A stretch of 33,899 nucleotides of DNA from Omnitrophica bacterium RIFCSPLOWO2_12_FULL_50_11. GTDB taxonomy: Bacteria; Omnitrophota; Omnitrophia; Omnitrophales; Danuiimicrobiaceae. The stretch spans positions 1 through 33,899 of the forward strand of contig MHFT01000060.1 of NCBI GenBank assembly GCA_001804315.1, read 5' to 3'. A model generated the notes under the pieces. The model had not been told where the DNA came from and ran no database searches. It was given only the letters and a program-made list of their open reading frames with translations. Made by a program: the position numbers and the translations under genes. Below, one piece after another: positions 8,574-17,692 of this stretch (positions are counted from its first letter, which is position 1; each line of letters starts with the position of its first letter).

Positions 8574-10046
8574 ATGAAAACGTACTTTTTAAATCCTACC
8601 CTTTCCGGCAGAACTCCTTATATCCGCGAAGGGCGCTGCATGCAGAAAACGTCCTCATGGGCAACCCCTTGGCCTCCGATCACTTTGGGCGTCTTAGCCG
8701 CCATCGCAAGAGAAATTGGGCCTGTGCGGCTTGTTGACGGTAACGTAGCGACAATGTCTTTAAAAGAGTTGCTCAAGGATATCTCTGCCATTGACCCGGA
8801 TTTGATTGTGGTCAATACAGGGTTTCCCTCAATTGAGGACGACATGGCGGTTGCCGCAAAAATACGGGAGAACTTTCCAGAAGCCAAAATTTTGGCCTTC
8901 GGCGTGTATTTTACACTGCTTGGCAAAAAGGCGCTAGAACGCCACCCGCAGCTTGATTTTGGCATTGTGGGAGAACCAGAAGAGGTTTTTCGAAAGTTTC
9001 TTACCGTTTTAGAATCTGGAAGTCGACGATACAACCAGGTTGCCGGACTCCTTTACAAAGATACGTCAGGTATCGAGTTTACAGTCGCTCATCCTTATGT
9101 AGAGAACATCGATCAACTACCTTTTCCGGCGCGGGATCTTTTTCAAAACGACCATTATCGGCTTCCGCACAACAACAAGGTTTTCACCCTGATTAATGTA
9201 GCCCGCGGATGTCCTTATCCTTGCATTTACTGCATCGTGCCGCCTTATTACGGGAGCCGAGTTCGGAAACACAGCGTGGCGTATGTAATGGAAGAAATTA
9301 AAGAGTGTCTCTTTCGTTATGGAATCGAGGAATTTTTATTCTGGGAAGAAGTGTTCACGCTCGACCGAAAGTTCGCCTTTGCACTGTGTGAGGCCATTTT
9401 AAAAAATGAACTTTCCATCCGCTGGGCCGCTACGACCAGGGTGGGACTGCTTGATCAGGACCTGCTCAGGATCATGAAGCGGGCTGGGTGTTATCTCCTC
9501 GGTCTTGGCATAGAAAGTGGCAATCAAGAAATTCTCGATGGCGCAAAGAAAAAACAGACTGTTGCTGAGATTAAAAAGGCCGTTCAAACGTGCAAAAAAG
9601 CTCGAATACAAACCATGGGGCATTTTATTTTTGGACTGCCCGGCGAAACCAGGGAAACAGCGCAAAAAACGATCGACTTTATGCTTTCGCTCGGGCTCGA
9701 TTACATGCAAAGTTACTGTGCCGTACCTTATCCAAAAACGGAGTTTGGAGAAATGGCTGCGAAACACGGATGGATCCGCTCCAACCAATGGTCCGAATAC
9801 GATTTCGGCGGTCATTCCATAGTAGACAACGGCACCATAACGCCCGAGGAAGTAACACGCTTTCGAGAAAAAGCCTTCCGGGATTTTTATTTTCGCCCCT
9901 CTTACTTTTTTAATCATGTGCTGAAAAATTTCCCGTTGAAACAGCTTTTGAAAATCCTCCGATTCGCGCAATGGATGCATCCTAAAAAACAGAAGGACCG
10001 AGAAATGCCTCATGGAAGTCAGTGTTGTCATCCCATGTCTGAATGA
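8574..10046 (+). CDS. Radical SAM protein with N-terminal B12-binding-like domain
   Basis: The 490-residue product has two parts. Residues 1-150 form a Rossmann-like region (WPPITLGVLAAIA, DLIVVNTGFPSIEDD, FGIVGEPEEVF) like the cobalamin-binding domain of B12-dependent radical SAM enzymes; the DxHxxG lower-ligand motif is not visible. The radical SAM domain has the 4Fe-4S motif at Cys213, Cys217 and Cys220 (RGCPYPCIYC) and later LGLGIESGNQEIL and GHFIFGLPGET. Proteins of this class methylate or rearrange unactivated carbons, including on lipids and sugars. Its 3' end overlaps the next GT2 gene by 35 bp, so the two are translationally coupled, and a glycolipid or polyprenyl substrate is a reasonable inference. 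The exact reaction is unknown. Confidence 0.87.
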   Translation: MKTYFLNPTLSGRTPYIREGRCMQKTSSWATPWPPITLGVLAAIAREIGPVRLVDGNVATMSLKELLKDISAIDPDLIVVNTGFPSIEDDMAVAAKIRENFPEAKILAFGVYFTLLGKKALERHPQLDFGIVGEPEEVFRKFLTVLESGSRRYNQVAGLLYKDTSGIEFTVAHPYVENIDQLPFPARDLFQNDHYRLPHNNKVFTLINVARGCPYPCIYCIVPPYYGSRVRKHSVAYVMEEIKECLFRYGIEEFLFWEEVFTLDRKFAFALCEAILKNELSIRWAATTRVGLLDQDLLRIMKRAGCYLLGLGIESGNQEILDGAKKKQTVAEIKKAVQTCKKARIQTMGHFIFGLPGETRETAQKTIDFMLSLGLDYMQSYCAVPYPKTEFGEMAAKHGWIRSNQWSEYDFGGHSIVDNGTITPEEVTRFREKAFRDFYFRPSYFFNHVLKNFPLKQLLKILRFAQWMHPKKQKDREMPHGSQCCHPMSE

Positions 10047-11163
10047 AGAGAAAAGCGTTGGCACCTGTGTTGAAAAAGCATTTCAGGCGCTGAAAAGCTT
10101 GGGAATCTCCGGCGAAGTCATTGTTGTGGACAACGGATCGCAAGATCGTTCAGTCGAGGTCGCCAAAAGCGCTGGGGCGCGGCTTGTTCTGCACGCAGAA
10201 CGAGGCTACGGAAGCGCCACTCTGCGGGGGATCCGCGAATCCCGCGGAACGTTGGTCATTATGGGAGATGCTGACGAGACTTATGACTTCTCCGAAATCC
10301 CGCAATTTATCAAACTGCTTCAAGAGGGTGTGGACTTCGTAATTGGGAATCGTTTTTCGGGTCGGGTGGGTCGAAAAGCCATGCCGTTGCTCCACCGCCT
10401 CCTTGGCACACCCATACTCAACTGGCTTCTCAGAATATTCTTCCACGCACATTTTTCGGATCTGAATTGCGGTTTCCGCGCGTTTCGGAAGGGGGTGATC
10501 GAACAACTGAACCTGAAGTGTACGGGCATGGAGTTTGCTTCTGAGATGTTGATCCGGATAGTTGAGGCGGGTCTCTCTATTAAGGAAATCCCAATCAGTT
10601 ATCACCCGGGGCCTTTCGGAAGACGTCCTCATCTGAGAACTTTCCAGGATGGCTGGCGGCATTTACGGCTCATGCTCGTTCTTTGCCCAAGGTACCTTTT
10701 TTTTATTCCAGGTATTGTTCTGTCGCTGTTAGGATTGATCCTACTCAACTTTGTTTACTTCACAGAGATTCGCATTTTTCACATGTCTTCTGGACTTTCC
10801 ACAGCGGTTTTCGCCAATGCCCTGCTGTTCATGGGGATCCAGATCACCCTGTTTGGAATCTATTCCATGATCCTTAACCGAGCGAGGGGAATTGCAACCG
10901 AAAACGGGATTACCCGGTTTTTTCAGAATCACTTCACCCTCGAAGCAGGTTTGATTCTTGGCGGATTTGTTCTCGCCTCAGGCGTTTTTTTGGGGTTCAC
11001 AACGGCATGTCTAATTTTCAAATTTGCGAACAATCTTCCCTATGTTCACATTCCCCTGGCCCGCCTGGCCATTTTTGCTATTTTCACATGCCTCATTGGC
11101 ATTCAAGCTCTCTTCAGTTCTTTTTACATCGGCCTTCTGAACCTGGACAAGACGTTGAAATAA
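10012..11163 (+). CDS. Membrane-anchored family-2 glycosyltransferase (GtrB/DPM1-like with C-terminal TM domain)
   Basis: The 383-residue protein starts MEVSVVIPCLNEEKSVGTC. It has the GT2 VIVVDNGSQDRS loop (about residues 37-46) and the DADETYD metal site near residue 86. NCGFRAFRKG and PISYHPGPFGRRPHLR are hallmarks of DPM1-type polyprenyl-phosphate sugar synthases. From about residue 225 there are four hydrophobic segments, giving a membrane anchor. It overlaps the radical SAM gene by 35 bp, so the pair is probably cotranslated. It likely makes an undecaprenyl-phosphate-linked sugar at the inner membrane. It ends 59 bp from the convergent GT2-GT39 gene. The intervening stem (11164-11186) lacks a U-tract and is not called a terminator. 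Confidence 0.9.
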   Translation: MEVSVVIPCLNEEKSVGTCVEKAFQALKSLGISGEVIVVDNGSQDRSVEVAKSAGARLVLHAERGYGSATLRGIRESRGTLVIMGDADETYDFSEIPQFIKLLQEGVDFVIGNRFSGRVGRKAMPLLHRLLGTPILNWLLRIFFHAHFSDLNCGFRAFRKGVIEQLNLKCTGMEFASEMLIRIVEAGLSIKEIPISYHPGPFGRRPHLRTFQDGWRHLRLMLVLCPRYLFFIPGIVLSLLGLILLNFVYFTEIRIFHMSSGLSTAVFANALLFMGIQITLFGIYSMILNRARGIATENGITRFFQNHFTLEAGLILGGFVLASGVFLGFTTACLIFKFANNLPYVHIPLARLAIFAIFTCLIGIQALFSSFYIGLLNLDKTLK

Positions 11164-11222
11164 GGCCAAGAGAAGCATTTCTGGCCGAGAACAGATTGAA
11201 TTAAGCAGATCTGCTAAAACTT

Positions 11223-13712
11223 TCATTTCAACCGATAAAGCTTGAGGAACAAGCCGTTTGCTTTTCGGGCTGCTAGATCTTTCCAAAGGAAAGGACCGCC
11301 AGTTAGAGGCTGACTGTCGATCGTCCATTCCTGCGCAGGATCCTTGTAGGGACTGAAGGTTTTCAAAAGCTCAGCTTCCCTTTCCAACTCTTTCCTAAAC
11401 TGCGCTTCGAAATTCTCATGAAAGCTACACAAAATTACATAATCAATTCCGTGCTCTTTTAACGACTCTAACTTGTAAGGCAGGGTCGGCTTCGAAAATA
11501 AAAACGCTTTTTCTTCACCTGCTTCGCCTAAGAAAAACAGATGATACCTCGGCGCTAGGCTTTCTTGAGCTTGTTTCGTCAAAAGTTCGATCCGCTTCCG
11601 CTGAAGCCCGCCGAGCTGTGCGGTTTCATCCGCTTTTTCTTTGAGCTGCGCCAAAGAAGGTTTCAATCTTGGCACAAAGAAGGCGACATCGAGCGCTACC
11701 TTACTTTGAGCCGGGATGTTTTGCTCGATCCATTCCTGAGCAACGGTTCGAACGTCTTTCCTGGTAAAAAGAGCGTTGGAAAGAAAAATCTTGGCCGCGG
11801 GCGAAATCAAAAGTACAGAAAAAAGCACAAACCCACCAACATTTCTAAGGGGGACAAAATTTACAACCGCAAGAAAACCGTCAGCTGCAAACAGAATAAA
11901 AAAAGGAATTAAAGGTAGCACATAACGGTCATAAGGCTGAGCGAAAAAACAAAGTACACAGCAATAGACAAAAATAAAAGAAAACAAAACGAAACGCTTC
12001 GCATCCTGGCGAAAAAGCAAGATCCCCATTCCAAACAGCGACAAACTTAACACGGGAAACCCAAGCCCCCCATTTAACGAATAGGTCAGATGATGCAAAA
12101 AACCAGTAAATGATTCGGTGCCTGCCTGAGTATGTAATTCACTTAAGAAAAAATTAAAATCAAGCCATGAAAAAGGATTGAGCACACTATAAGTCAGCAA
12201 GGAAACGCACCCTGCAATCAACAAATGAACTGAAGAAGCCTTGGAGGGGTGATTTTTCATCTTTAAGACATGCGCGACCAAAAAAGGGGCGAATATGAAA
12301 ACGCCATTGTATTTTATCGCCACGGCCGCTCCCACCAGACCTCCAAAGCGCGTATAATCCATCCAATTCCCCTCGTCCTCCAAAATACGGAAGATTGGAA
12401 AGAAGCTGGCAACCAGTATTAAAACCAACGGAATATCGGCATAAACATAATGAGAATCGCGGACGTGCAGGAAATTAACCCCCAGCAGAAAAGCGCTCAA
12501 AACAGCGTGAGGCATCGAGAGAAATGTCCGCGCCAAACGAAACAGAAGATAAATCGTGCTTGCTCCTAAAAGCGCGCCGATGAGAACGCGCGCGATTAAA
12601 TAAAAAGATGAAGGGTTGGTCAGAAAAAGGTATTGAAAATCCTCAAGACCGGAAAAAATTCCAACCCCTCGCCCGAAGAGATAATAAACCCCATAAGAAA
12701 TGAACAACAAATAGCTGACCAGCGGAGGAATCTTAAAGAAATGGGGATTTAAATCGCCAGTTCCATATGCCAGGGCATGGTTCACAACGATCGACTCATC
12801 AGCATGGTACAAGTGAGGAAGCCCGAAGTGGATGCCAATGATTCTTAACAGGAAACCTAAAACAAGAATGGCGGTGAGAATGAATCCTGCACGGCGCGCA
12901 TCCATGTTCAGCGCGCAATATTTTTCGCCTAAATGTAGGATTCGAATACGAAATAGGTCGATCAACATCCGTAGTGAATCGGTAAAAATACGAACCTTGC
13001 TTTCAGGTGAATTGACCCATCGAATGCCTATTTCGCTTATGCGATAGTTCATTTTTTGGGCTAAGTAGATGACTTCGACATCAAAGCAAAAGCTGTCGAG
13101 CCGCTGTCGTTCAAAAAGTCTCTGCGCCACAGTGCGCTTGAACGCCTTGAAACCGCACTGTGAGTCGTGGACATAGATGCCGCGAAATACAAGTTGGTTC
13201 GTGATCGCATTAAATACCCGGCCCATCGTTTCTCGAAACCAGCTCTGGTGAAGCTCAACCTGGGAACTTTGCACGGCTCTTGATCCGAATACAACGTCAT
13301 CCCCTTCTTCAAGACATTTTACCAGCTTGTCAAACTCTTCAATGGGCGTAGATAAATCGGCGTCCGTGAATAAGATGATTTTCCCTCCAGCTGCAAAAAC
13401 ACCCTGTCGAACTGAGAACCCTTTTCCGCGGTTCCGCCCATTAACCAAGATTTTGTGAGACACTGTGCTCATCTTTTCTTTGCATACTTCCACGGTTCTA
13501 TCCCCGCTGCCGTCATCGACGACAATAATTTCAAAAGAAACTTTCTTTTGGCGGAAGTAACGGATAATCTTCGTTAAGGAGACGCCAATCCGCTGCTCTT
13601 CATTAAAAGCTGGAATCACAATGGATACGTCACAACTCACCTTCTCTGTCATCGTTCCGTCATCTTTCTCAAGCGTGATTTCGTTCTGGTCGATCAAAAG
13701 ATCTTTAATCAA
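11223..13712 (-). CDS. Fusion of a family-2 glycosyltransferase with a GT39-like membrane glycosyltransferase
   Basis: The 829-residue protein has two fused domains. Residues about 27-265 are a GT2 domain of the ALG5/DPM1 type (VSIVIPAFNEEQRIG, IIVVDDGSGDRT, ILFTDADLSTP, HDSQCGFKAFKR). From about 273 onward there are multiple transmembrane helices with a PMT/GT39-like entry motif, LPHLYHADESIVVNHALAYG, where Asp and Glu would be catalytic. The C-terminal 150 residues are soluble. Such a fusion could make a polyprenyl-phosphate sugar and then transfer it across the membrane. The start is TTG 13712 (GGAA 6 nt upstream) or ATG 13652, where homology begins. It is the last gene of the long minus-strand run and sits 56 bp downstream of the palindromic element. 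Confidence 0.88.
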   Translation of the reverse strand: MIKDLLIDQNEITLEKDDGTMTEKVSCDVSIVIPAFNEEQRIGVSLTKIIRYFRQKKVSFEIIVVDDGSGDRTVEVCKEKMSTVSHKILVNGRNRGKGFSVRQGVFAAGGKIILFTDADLSTPIEEFDKLVKCLEEGDDVVFGSRAVQSSQVELHQSWFRETMGRVFNAITNQLVFRGIYVHDSQCGFKAFKRTVAQRLFERQRLDSFCFDVEVIYLAQKMNYRISEIGIRWVNSPESKVRIFTDSLRMLIDLFRIRILHLGEKYCALNMDARRAGFILTAILVLGFLLRIIGIHFGLPHLYHADESIVVNHALAYGTGDLNPHFFKIPPLVSYLLFISYGVYYLFGRGVGIFSGLEDFQYLFLTNPSSFYLIARVLIGALLGASTIYLLFRLARTFLSMPHAVLSAFLLGVNFLHVRDSHYVYADIPLVLILVASFFPIFRILEDEGNWMDYTRFGGLVGAAVAIKYNGVFIFAPFLVAHVLKMKNHPSKASSVHLLIAGCVSLLTYSVLNPFSWLDFNFFLSELHTQAGTESFTGFLHHLTYSLNGGLGFPVLSLSLFGMGILLFRQDAKRFVLFSFIFVYCCVLCFFAQPYDRYVLPLIPFFILFAADGFLAVVNFVPLRNVGGFVLFSVLLISPAAKIFLSNALFTRKDVRTVAQEWIEQNIPAQSKVALDVAFFVPRLKPSLAQLKEKADETAQLGGLQRKRIELLTKQAQESLAPRYHLFFLGEAGEEKAFLFSKPTLPYKLESLKEHGIDYVILCSFHENFEAQFRKELEREAELLKTFSPYKDPAQEWTIDSQPLTGGPFLWKDLAARKANGLFLKLYRLK

Positions 13713-13761
13713 GGACGTTTCCGATTCGTTCTAGAAGCCGTCTTAGTTTTTCTGTAACCGT
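13705..13761 (-). pseudogene. Probable displaced C-terminal tail of the rmd-like gene
   Basis: Just beyond the palindromic element a minus-strand reading frame encodes TVTEKLRRLLERIGNVLD and then TAA at 13707-13705. Its stop overlaps the TTG start (13712) of the GT2-GT39 gene by 8 nt, like the overlaps elsewhere in this run. An amphipathic helix is what the last part of an Rmd/GDP-sugar reductase would look like after the GWRPQIS motif. The segment also shares 18 of 20 bases with the coding sequence for SEKLRRL before the element, with both differences synonymous, so a small duplication is an alternative explanation. Confidence 0.4.
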
Positions 13762-13767
13762 TCAGCC

Positions 13768-13891
13768 CCGTCATCCTGAGCGGAGTAGCACTCAGAGTAA
13801 ACTCCGCGAAGGATCTCGTTTTTCGAGATTCTTCCGCCGGAGCCTGCCCTGAGCCAGAGATCCTTCGCCCCTTCGGGGCTCAGGATGACGG
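13768..13891 (-). repeat. 124-bp nested palindromic repeat element
   Basis: The ends are perfect 14-bp inverted repeats (CCGTCATCCTGAGC at 13768-13781 and its complement at 13878-13891). A second perfect 12-bp pair lies inside (GCGAAGGATCTC at 13806-13817 and complement at 13857-13868), and a small TCTCG-TTTTT-CGAGA hairpin follows at 13814-13828. The nested stems should fold strongly as DNA cruciform or RNA. The motif resembles the dispersed GTCATCCTGAGC/GAAGGATC family seen across environmental bacterial genomes. It contains no ORF. The right arm supplies the last codons and stop of the rmd-like gene. Confidence 0.85.
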
Positions 13892-14806
13892 CGAAGAAAT
13901 CTGAGGCCGCCAACCTGTAAGCCGCCTTAGCTTTTCTGATTTAAGCTCAATCGCCTGAATTTCGTCTTTTGCTATAAGATGAGAGTTTTTTTGGATCTTA
14001 ATTTCACGCTTTGGGATTCGCGACAACTCGATCATTCGGCTCAGTACCTCGGCCAGTCTGATTGAGCTGCCAGATGAAACATTGTACGCCTGCCCCACCT
14101 TACCCTTTTGCATAATAAGGTACAAGGCTCGAACGCAATCGCGGATGTCTAAATAATCTCTTTTCGAATCTAAATTACCAACTTTGACGACACGCGGCCT
14201 TTGATTCCGCTCGATCTGAGAAATTTGCTTGGCAATGTTCGGAACGGAAAAAATCGTTGACTGTCCAGGACCCGTTACGTTCGTAAGCCTCGCAATCACG
14301 ATTCGGTGGCCCAAAACAGAAGCATAAAGCCTGCCCAATATATCTAAAGAGCATTTGCTCAAGCTGTAAGGGTCCAAAGGATTTAAAGCAGACTCTTCTG
14401 ATATCCTTTTATGAGATCGATAAGTCGCGCCATAGATGGTACAGGATGACACCACAAGGACTTTAGCCTGAGAATGACATTCGCCAATCGCTCCAAACAA
14501 ATAGAGCCCGCCTAGAAAATTAACTTTGAATGTTTCTTCTGGCTCCAGCCAAGACCGGCGAATCGAACTTCGCGCGGCAAGATAATATATTTCATCGGGC
14601 CTTTGCTGTCGAATAACCTGAAGCAGACCAGCCTTTTTGGTGACGTCGCATTTGATGAAACGCACACTCTTGTCGTTGTGTGATGCAGGTAGGGTACGGT
14701 GGTACGTAGCAACGACTTTTTGGCCTTGACGCGCCAGGTAATTTGCAAGGTATCGGCCGATGAAACCAGACGCGCCGATGATGAGCGCTTTTTTAACACT
14801 TTTCAC
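13880..14806 (-). CDS. GDP-6-deoxy-D-mannose reductase-like epimerase (C-terminally truncated by a repeat)
   Basis: A 308-residue extended SDR. It has a Rossmann motif (LIIGASGFIGRYL), an AARSSIRRSWLEPEETFKVN segment and the active site SSCTIYG with PYSLSK. Next to gmd, this best fits Rmd, which reduces GDP-4-keto-6-deoxymannose to GDP-rhamnose; specificity is inferred from context. The frame is open to 14845, but GTG 14806 is chosen: it is preceded by GGAAG with 7-nt spacing and overlaps the gmd stop by 14 nt. The protein ends GWRPQISSPSS, where relatives continue for about 15-20 residues. The final codons and TGA come from the palindromic element, so the natural C-terminus is lost. Activity may be reduced or absent. 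Confidence 0.78.
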   Translation of the reverse strand: MKSVKKALIIGASGFIGRYLANYLARQGQKVVATYHRTLPASHNDKSVRFIKCDVTKKAGLLQVIRQQRPDEIYYLAARSSIRRSWLEPEETFKVNFLGGLYLFGAIGECHSQAKVLVVSSCTIYGATYRSHKRISEESALNPLDPYSLSKCSLDILGRLYASVLGHRIVIARLTNVTGPGQSTIFSVPNIAKQISQIERNQRPRVVKVGNLDSKRDYLDIRDCVRALYLIMQKGKVGQAYNVSSGSSIRLAEVLSRMIELSRIPKREIKIQKNSHLIAKDEIQAIELKSEKLRRLTGWRPQISSPSS

Positions 14807-15764
14807 TTTGCAACTTCCGTAAATCTTCGTCGACCATACAAGCAACCAACTCTTCGAACGACATTTTCGGTTTCCATTTTAGAACGCGGCGCGCTTTTGA
14901 AGCATCGCCGCACAACATACCTAGCTCCGTAGGTCTCACCAAAGTCTTGTCAATTTTTACGTACCGTCTCCAGTTCAAACCTGCGCGATGAAATGCCATG
15001 CGGACAAAGTCTTCAACGGAATAAGCTTTTCCTGTAGCAATCACATAGTCATCAGGCTGCTGCTGTTGAAGCATCAGATTCATCGCTTGAACGTAATCAC
15101 CCGCAAAACCCCAATCGCGTTTCGCTTTTAAATTTCCGAGGGTTAATTCCTTTGCAAGACCTAACTTGATACATGCAACGCCATAGGAAATTCGGCGTGA
15201 AACGAACTCTTTCCCGCGCCTCGGTGATTCATGATTGAACAAAATCCCAGAACAAATGAACATCTGGTAGGCCAGCCGGTAATTGATGCAAATCCAATGA
15301 GCGTAAGTCTTCGCCACCCCATAGGGATTACGCGGCTTGAGCGGAGTAGATTCATTTTGAGGAGATGCTTCGACCTCACCGAACATTTCACTGCTAGACG
15401 CTTGGTAGAACCGAATCCTTCGATCTACCAATCGAACTGCTTCCAGCAGACGAGTGACACCAAGAGCCGTAAATTCTCCTGTGAGAACGGGCTGCGCAAA
15501 AGACGTAGGCACAAAAGATTGCGCAGCCAAATTATAAATTTCGTCAGGTTTGATTTTTTTAATGAGGTTGATCAAAGAAAGCTGGTCTAAAAGGTCGCCC
15601 TGTATCAGTACAACATCTCGCAAAATATGGTGAATGCGTTCAAAATTTTCCGTGCTCGATCTTCGTACCATCCCATAAACCTTGTACCCCTTTGCCAAAA
15701 GCAGCTCCGCCAAATACGAACCATCCTGACCGGTAATGCCAGTGATGAGTGCCTTTCTTTTCAT
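14793..15764 (-). CDS. gmd: GDP-mannose 4,6-dehydratase
   Basis: The 323-residue protein has the diagnostic [19 protein letters not shown] start (residues 5-23), ASSSEMFGE with Glu126, Tyr148 and Lys152 in the NPYGVAK triad, and the family signature [16 protein letters not shown]. It converts GDP-D-mannose to GDP-4-keto-6-deoxy-D-mannose, the precursor of GDP-rhamnose, GDP-fucose and related sugars. The length is slightly under the usual 340-370. The start ATG overlaps the stop of the upstream UXS-like gene by 4 nt, and its own stop overlaps the rmd-like start by 14 nt, so the three are cotranslated. No GDP-mannose pyrophosphorylase is present, so GDP-mannose must come from elsewhere. Confidence 0.95.
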   Translation of the reverse strand: MKRKALITGITGQDGSYLAELLLAKGYKVYGMVRRSSTENFERIHHILRDVVLIQGDLLDQLSLINLIKKIKPDEIYNLAAQSFVPTSFAQPVLTGEFTALGVTRLLEAVRLVDRRIRFYQASSSEMFGEVEASPQNESTPLKPRNPYGVAKTYAHWICINYRLAYQMFICSGILFNHESPRRGKEFVSRRISYGVACIKLGLAKELTLGNLKAKRDWGFAGDYVQAMNLMLQQQQPDDYVIATGKAYSVEDFVRMAFHRAGLNWRRYVKIDKTLVRPTELGMLCGDASKARRVLKWKPKMSFEELVACMVDEDLRKLQSEKC

Positions 15765-16708
15765 GATTTCACCGTCGCTGCAAGCAATCGAAAGTACGCT
15801 ATAGTTTTCTTTAAGCCTTCCCGGACGCTGACGACAGGTTTCCAGCCGAGAATCTCATACGCTTTTGTGATATCTGGTTTCCTTACTTTTGGATCGTCCT
15901 GCGGGAGATCATGAAACTCAATCTTGCTGTTTGAGCCGGTCAGCTCCAGAATGAGTTTTGCAATGCCGCAAACTGTGAGTTCGTCTGCGCCACCTAAATT
16001 GACGGGGTTATTGCAATCCGAGTCAAGGAGGCGACAAATGCCTTCCACCATGTCATCAATGTAACAAACGCTCCTCGTTTGTGAACCATCCCCGTATATG
16101 GTGATCGGCTGATCCGATAACGCCTGTGTGATAAAGTTAGGGATTGCACGACCGTCATCTCGCCTCATGTTCGGTCCGTAAGTGTTGAAAACCCTCGCGA
16201 TTTTTACATCGACGCCGTGGGTCCTGTGATACGCCAGTGCGAGCGCCTCCGCAAAGCGCTTAGCCTCGTCGTAAACCCCTCGCGGACCAATTGGATTCAC
16301 ATTTCCCCAGTAGCTCTCATTTTGAGGGTGCACCAGCGGATCGCCATAAACTTCCGACGTTGATGCAAGTAGAAAAACAGCGCCTTTTTCCTTTGCTAAA
16401 CCCAACGCATTGTGAGTGCCCAGTGATCCTACTTTCAACGTTTGTATCGGCAAGCGCCGATAATCCGCCGGGCTTGCCGGTGAAGCGAAATGAAGTACCG
16501 CATCAATTTTTTCGCTGATTTCGATGTGATTGGAAATATCGTGGGTGATCAATCGAAAGCGCTCATTCTTCTTAAGGGCTTGTATATTTTGCACACTCCC
16601 CGTCAAAAGGTTGTCGAGACAGATGACACGCTCTCCCTCCGCAACAAACCGCTCACAGAGATGCGACCCAATAAACCCAGCTCCGCCCGTAATCAGTATG
16701 GTCCTCAT
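15761..16708 (-). CDS. UDP-glucuronate decarboxylase (UDP-xylose synthase)-like
   Basis: The 315-residue extended SDR has [11 protein letters not shown] at residues 7-17. [26 protein letters not shown] is the classic UXS signature. It also has STSEVYGDP and Tyr146-Lys150 (VYDEAKR), then [23 protein letters not shown]. This is the standard length and motif set of bacterial UXS enzymes, which convert UDP-glucuronate to UDP-xylose. The UDP-glucose 6-dehydrogenase gene upstream would supply the substrate. It overlaps both neighbours by 4 nt (ATGA junctions). It is a paralogue, only distantly similar, of the gene at 6499-7593. Confidence 0.9.
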   Translation of the reverse strand: MRTILITGGAGFIGSHLCERFVAEGERVICLDNLLTGSVQNIQALKKNERFRLITHDISNHIEISEKIDAVLHFASPASPADYRRLPIQTLKVGSLGTHNALGLAKEKGAVFLLASTSEVYGDPLVHPQNESYWGNVNPIGPRGVYDEAKRFAEALALAYHRTHGVDVKIARVFNTYGPNMRRDDGRAIPNFITQALSDQPITIYGDGSQTRSVCYIDDMVEGICRLLDSDCNNPVNLGGADELTVCGIAKLILELTGSNSKIEFHDLPQDDPKVRKPDITKAYEILGWKPVVSVREGLKKTIAYFRLLAATVKS

Positions 16709-17664
16709 CGTTCAACGCTATGCATCAGACTTGAACCTGCAAACCACTGAACCGTCCTCTCAAGCCCGGGCCTGAAACGCGTTTGGACACTAAATCCTAA
16801 CCGCTCTTTTGCTTTGCTTATGTCTGCCAAGGTTCGGCGGACATCGCCGGGCCGCTTCGGCCGAAAAAGCGGTTTGATCGAATCTTTACCGAGTATCTGT
16901 CCCAGTAACTTAAAGATGTCCAGGATCGAGTGCTCTTCCTGACACGCAATATTGAACACCTCCCCTTGTGCTTCCTTCATACGTATCGCAAGCATATTGG
17001 CGTGCACAACATTGTCCACGTACGTAAAATCTCTTGCCTGTTTCCCATCCCAATGAATCTCGGGAGGTTCATTGTTTAAAAGAGATGCCATAAAAATCGG
17101 TATGACGGTGGAATATTTCGATTCCGGATTCTGCCGCGGCCCAAAGACGTTAAAATATCGTAGGCAAACTGTCTCAAGACCATAAAGTTGAGAAAAAATC
17201 CGACCGTAATACTCCCCCATCAGCTTCGAAGCAGCATACGGCGACAAAGGGTTCGGTTGGTCTTCTTCACAAAGCGGAAACTTTTCGGCATCCCCGTAAA
17301 CGGAAGAGCTAGAGGAATAAACCACCCGACGAGCGCCCTGATCCCTCGCGGCAAGCAACACGTGAAGAGTTCCGTTCACATTGGTTTCGGTCGTCTCTAT
17401 CGGATCATCGACTGAACGGGCAACAGCCCGAACCGCGCCAACATGGAAAACGTAAGAAACGCCGGTCATCGCACGCTGGACCGTCGCTAAATCCCTGAGA
17501 TCTCCTTCGATCACTTCAATTTCTTTGAGCACTTGACTTAAATTGTTTCGATTCCCGGTGGAGAAGTTATCCAGGACGCGCACCTTGTAACGCCGTTTGA
17601 CAAGCTCTTCGACGATGTGCGAACCAATGAAACCGGCTCCTCCGGTTACGAGACATTTCTCCAC
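16705..17664 (-). CDS. UDP-N-acetylglucosamine 4-epimerase-like (WbpP/GalE-type)
   Basis: A 319-residue extended SDR. It has [16 protein letters not shown] near the start, [22 protein letters not shown], a SSSSSVYGD active-site strand with [12 protein letters not shown] (Tyr and Lys of the triad), and [13 protein letters not shown]. These point to the WbpP/TviC group of UDP-HexNAc 4-epimerases more than to plain GalE, though substrate calls within the family are soft. The next gene upstream is WbpA-like, supporting a UDP-HexNAc-uronate route. The start is GTG 17664 (AAAGGGG 8 nt upstream) rather than GTG 17673, whose spacing is nil. It overlaps the UXS-like gene by 4 nt. Confidence 0.8.
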   Translation of the reverse strand: MEKCLVTGGAGFIGSHIVEELVKRRYKVRVLDNFSTGNRNNLSQVLKEIEVIEGDLRDLATVQRAMTGVSYVFHVGAVRAVARSVDDPIETTETNVNGTLHVLLAARDQGARRVVYSSSSSVYGDAEKFPLCEEDQPNPLSPYAASKLMGEYYGRIFSQLYGLETVCLRYFNVFGPRQNPESKYSTVIPIFMASLLNNEPPEIHWDGKQARDFTYVDNVVHANMLAIRMKEAQGEVFNIACQEEHSILDIFKLLGQILGKDSIKPLFRPKRPGDVRRTLADISKAKERLGFSVQTRFRPGLERTVQWFAGSSLMHSVER

Positions 17665-17692
17665 CGCGAACACCCCTTTCTAAAGATCACTC

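Noticed and set aside
9399-10064. 221-codon minus-strand open frame opposite the radical SAM gene
   Set aside because: The plus-strand frame has clear radical SAM motifs; the antisense frame has no recognisable domain.
11164-11186. GGCC-ended imperfect stem between convergent genes
   Set aside because: No U-tract on either side and the stem is bulged, so it is not called a terminator.
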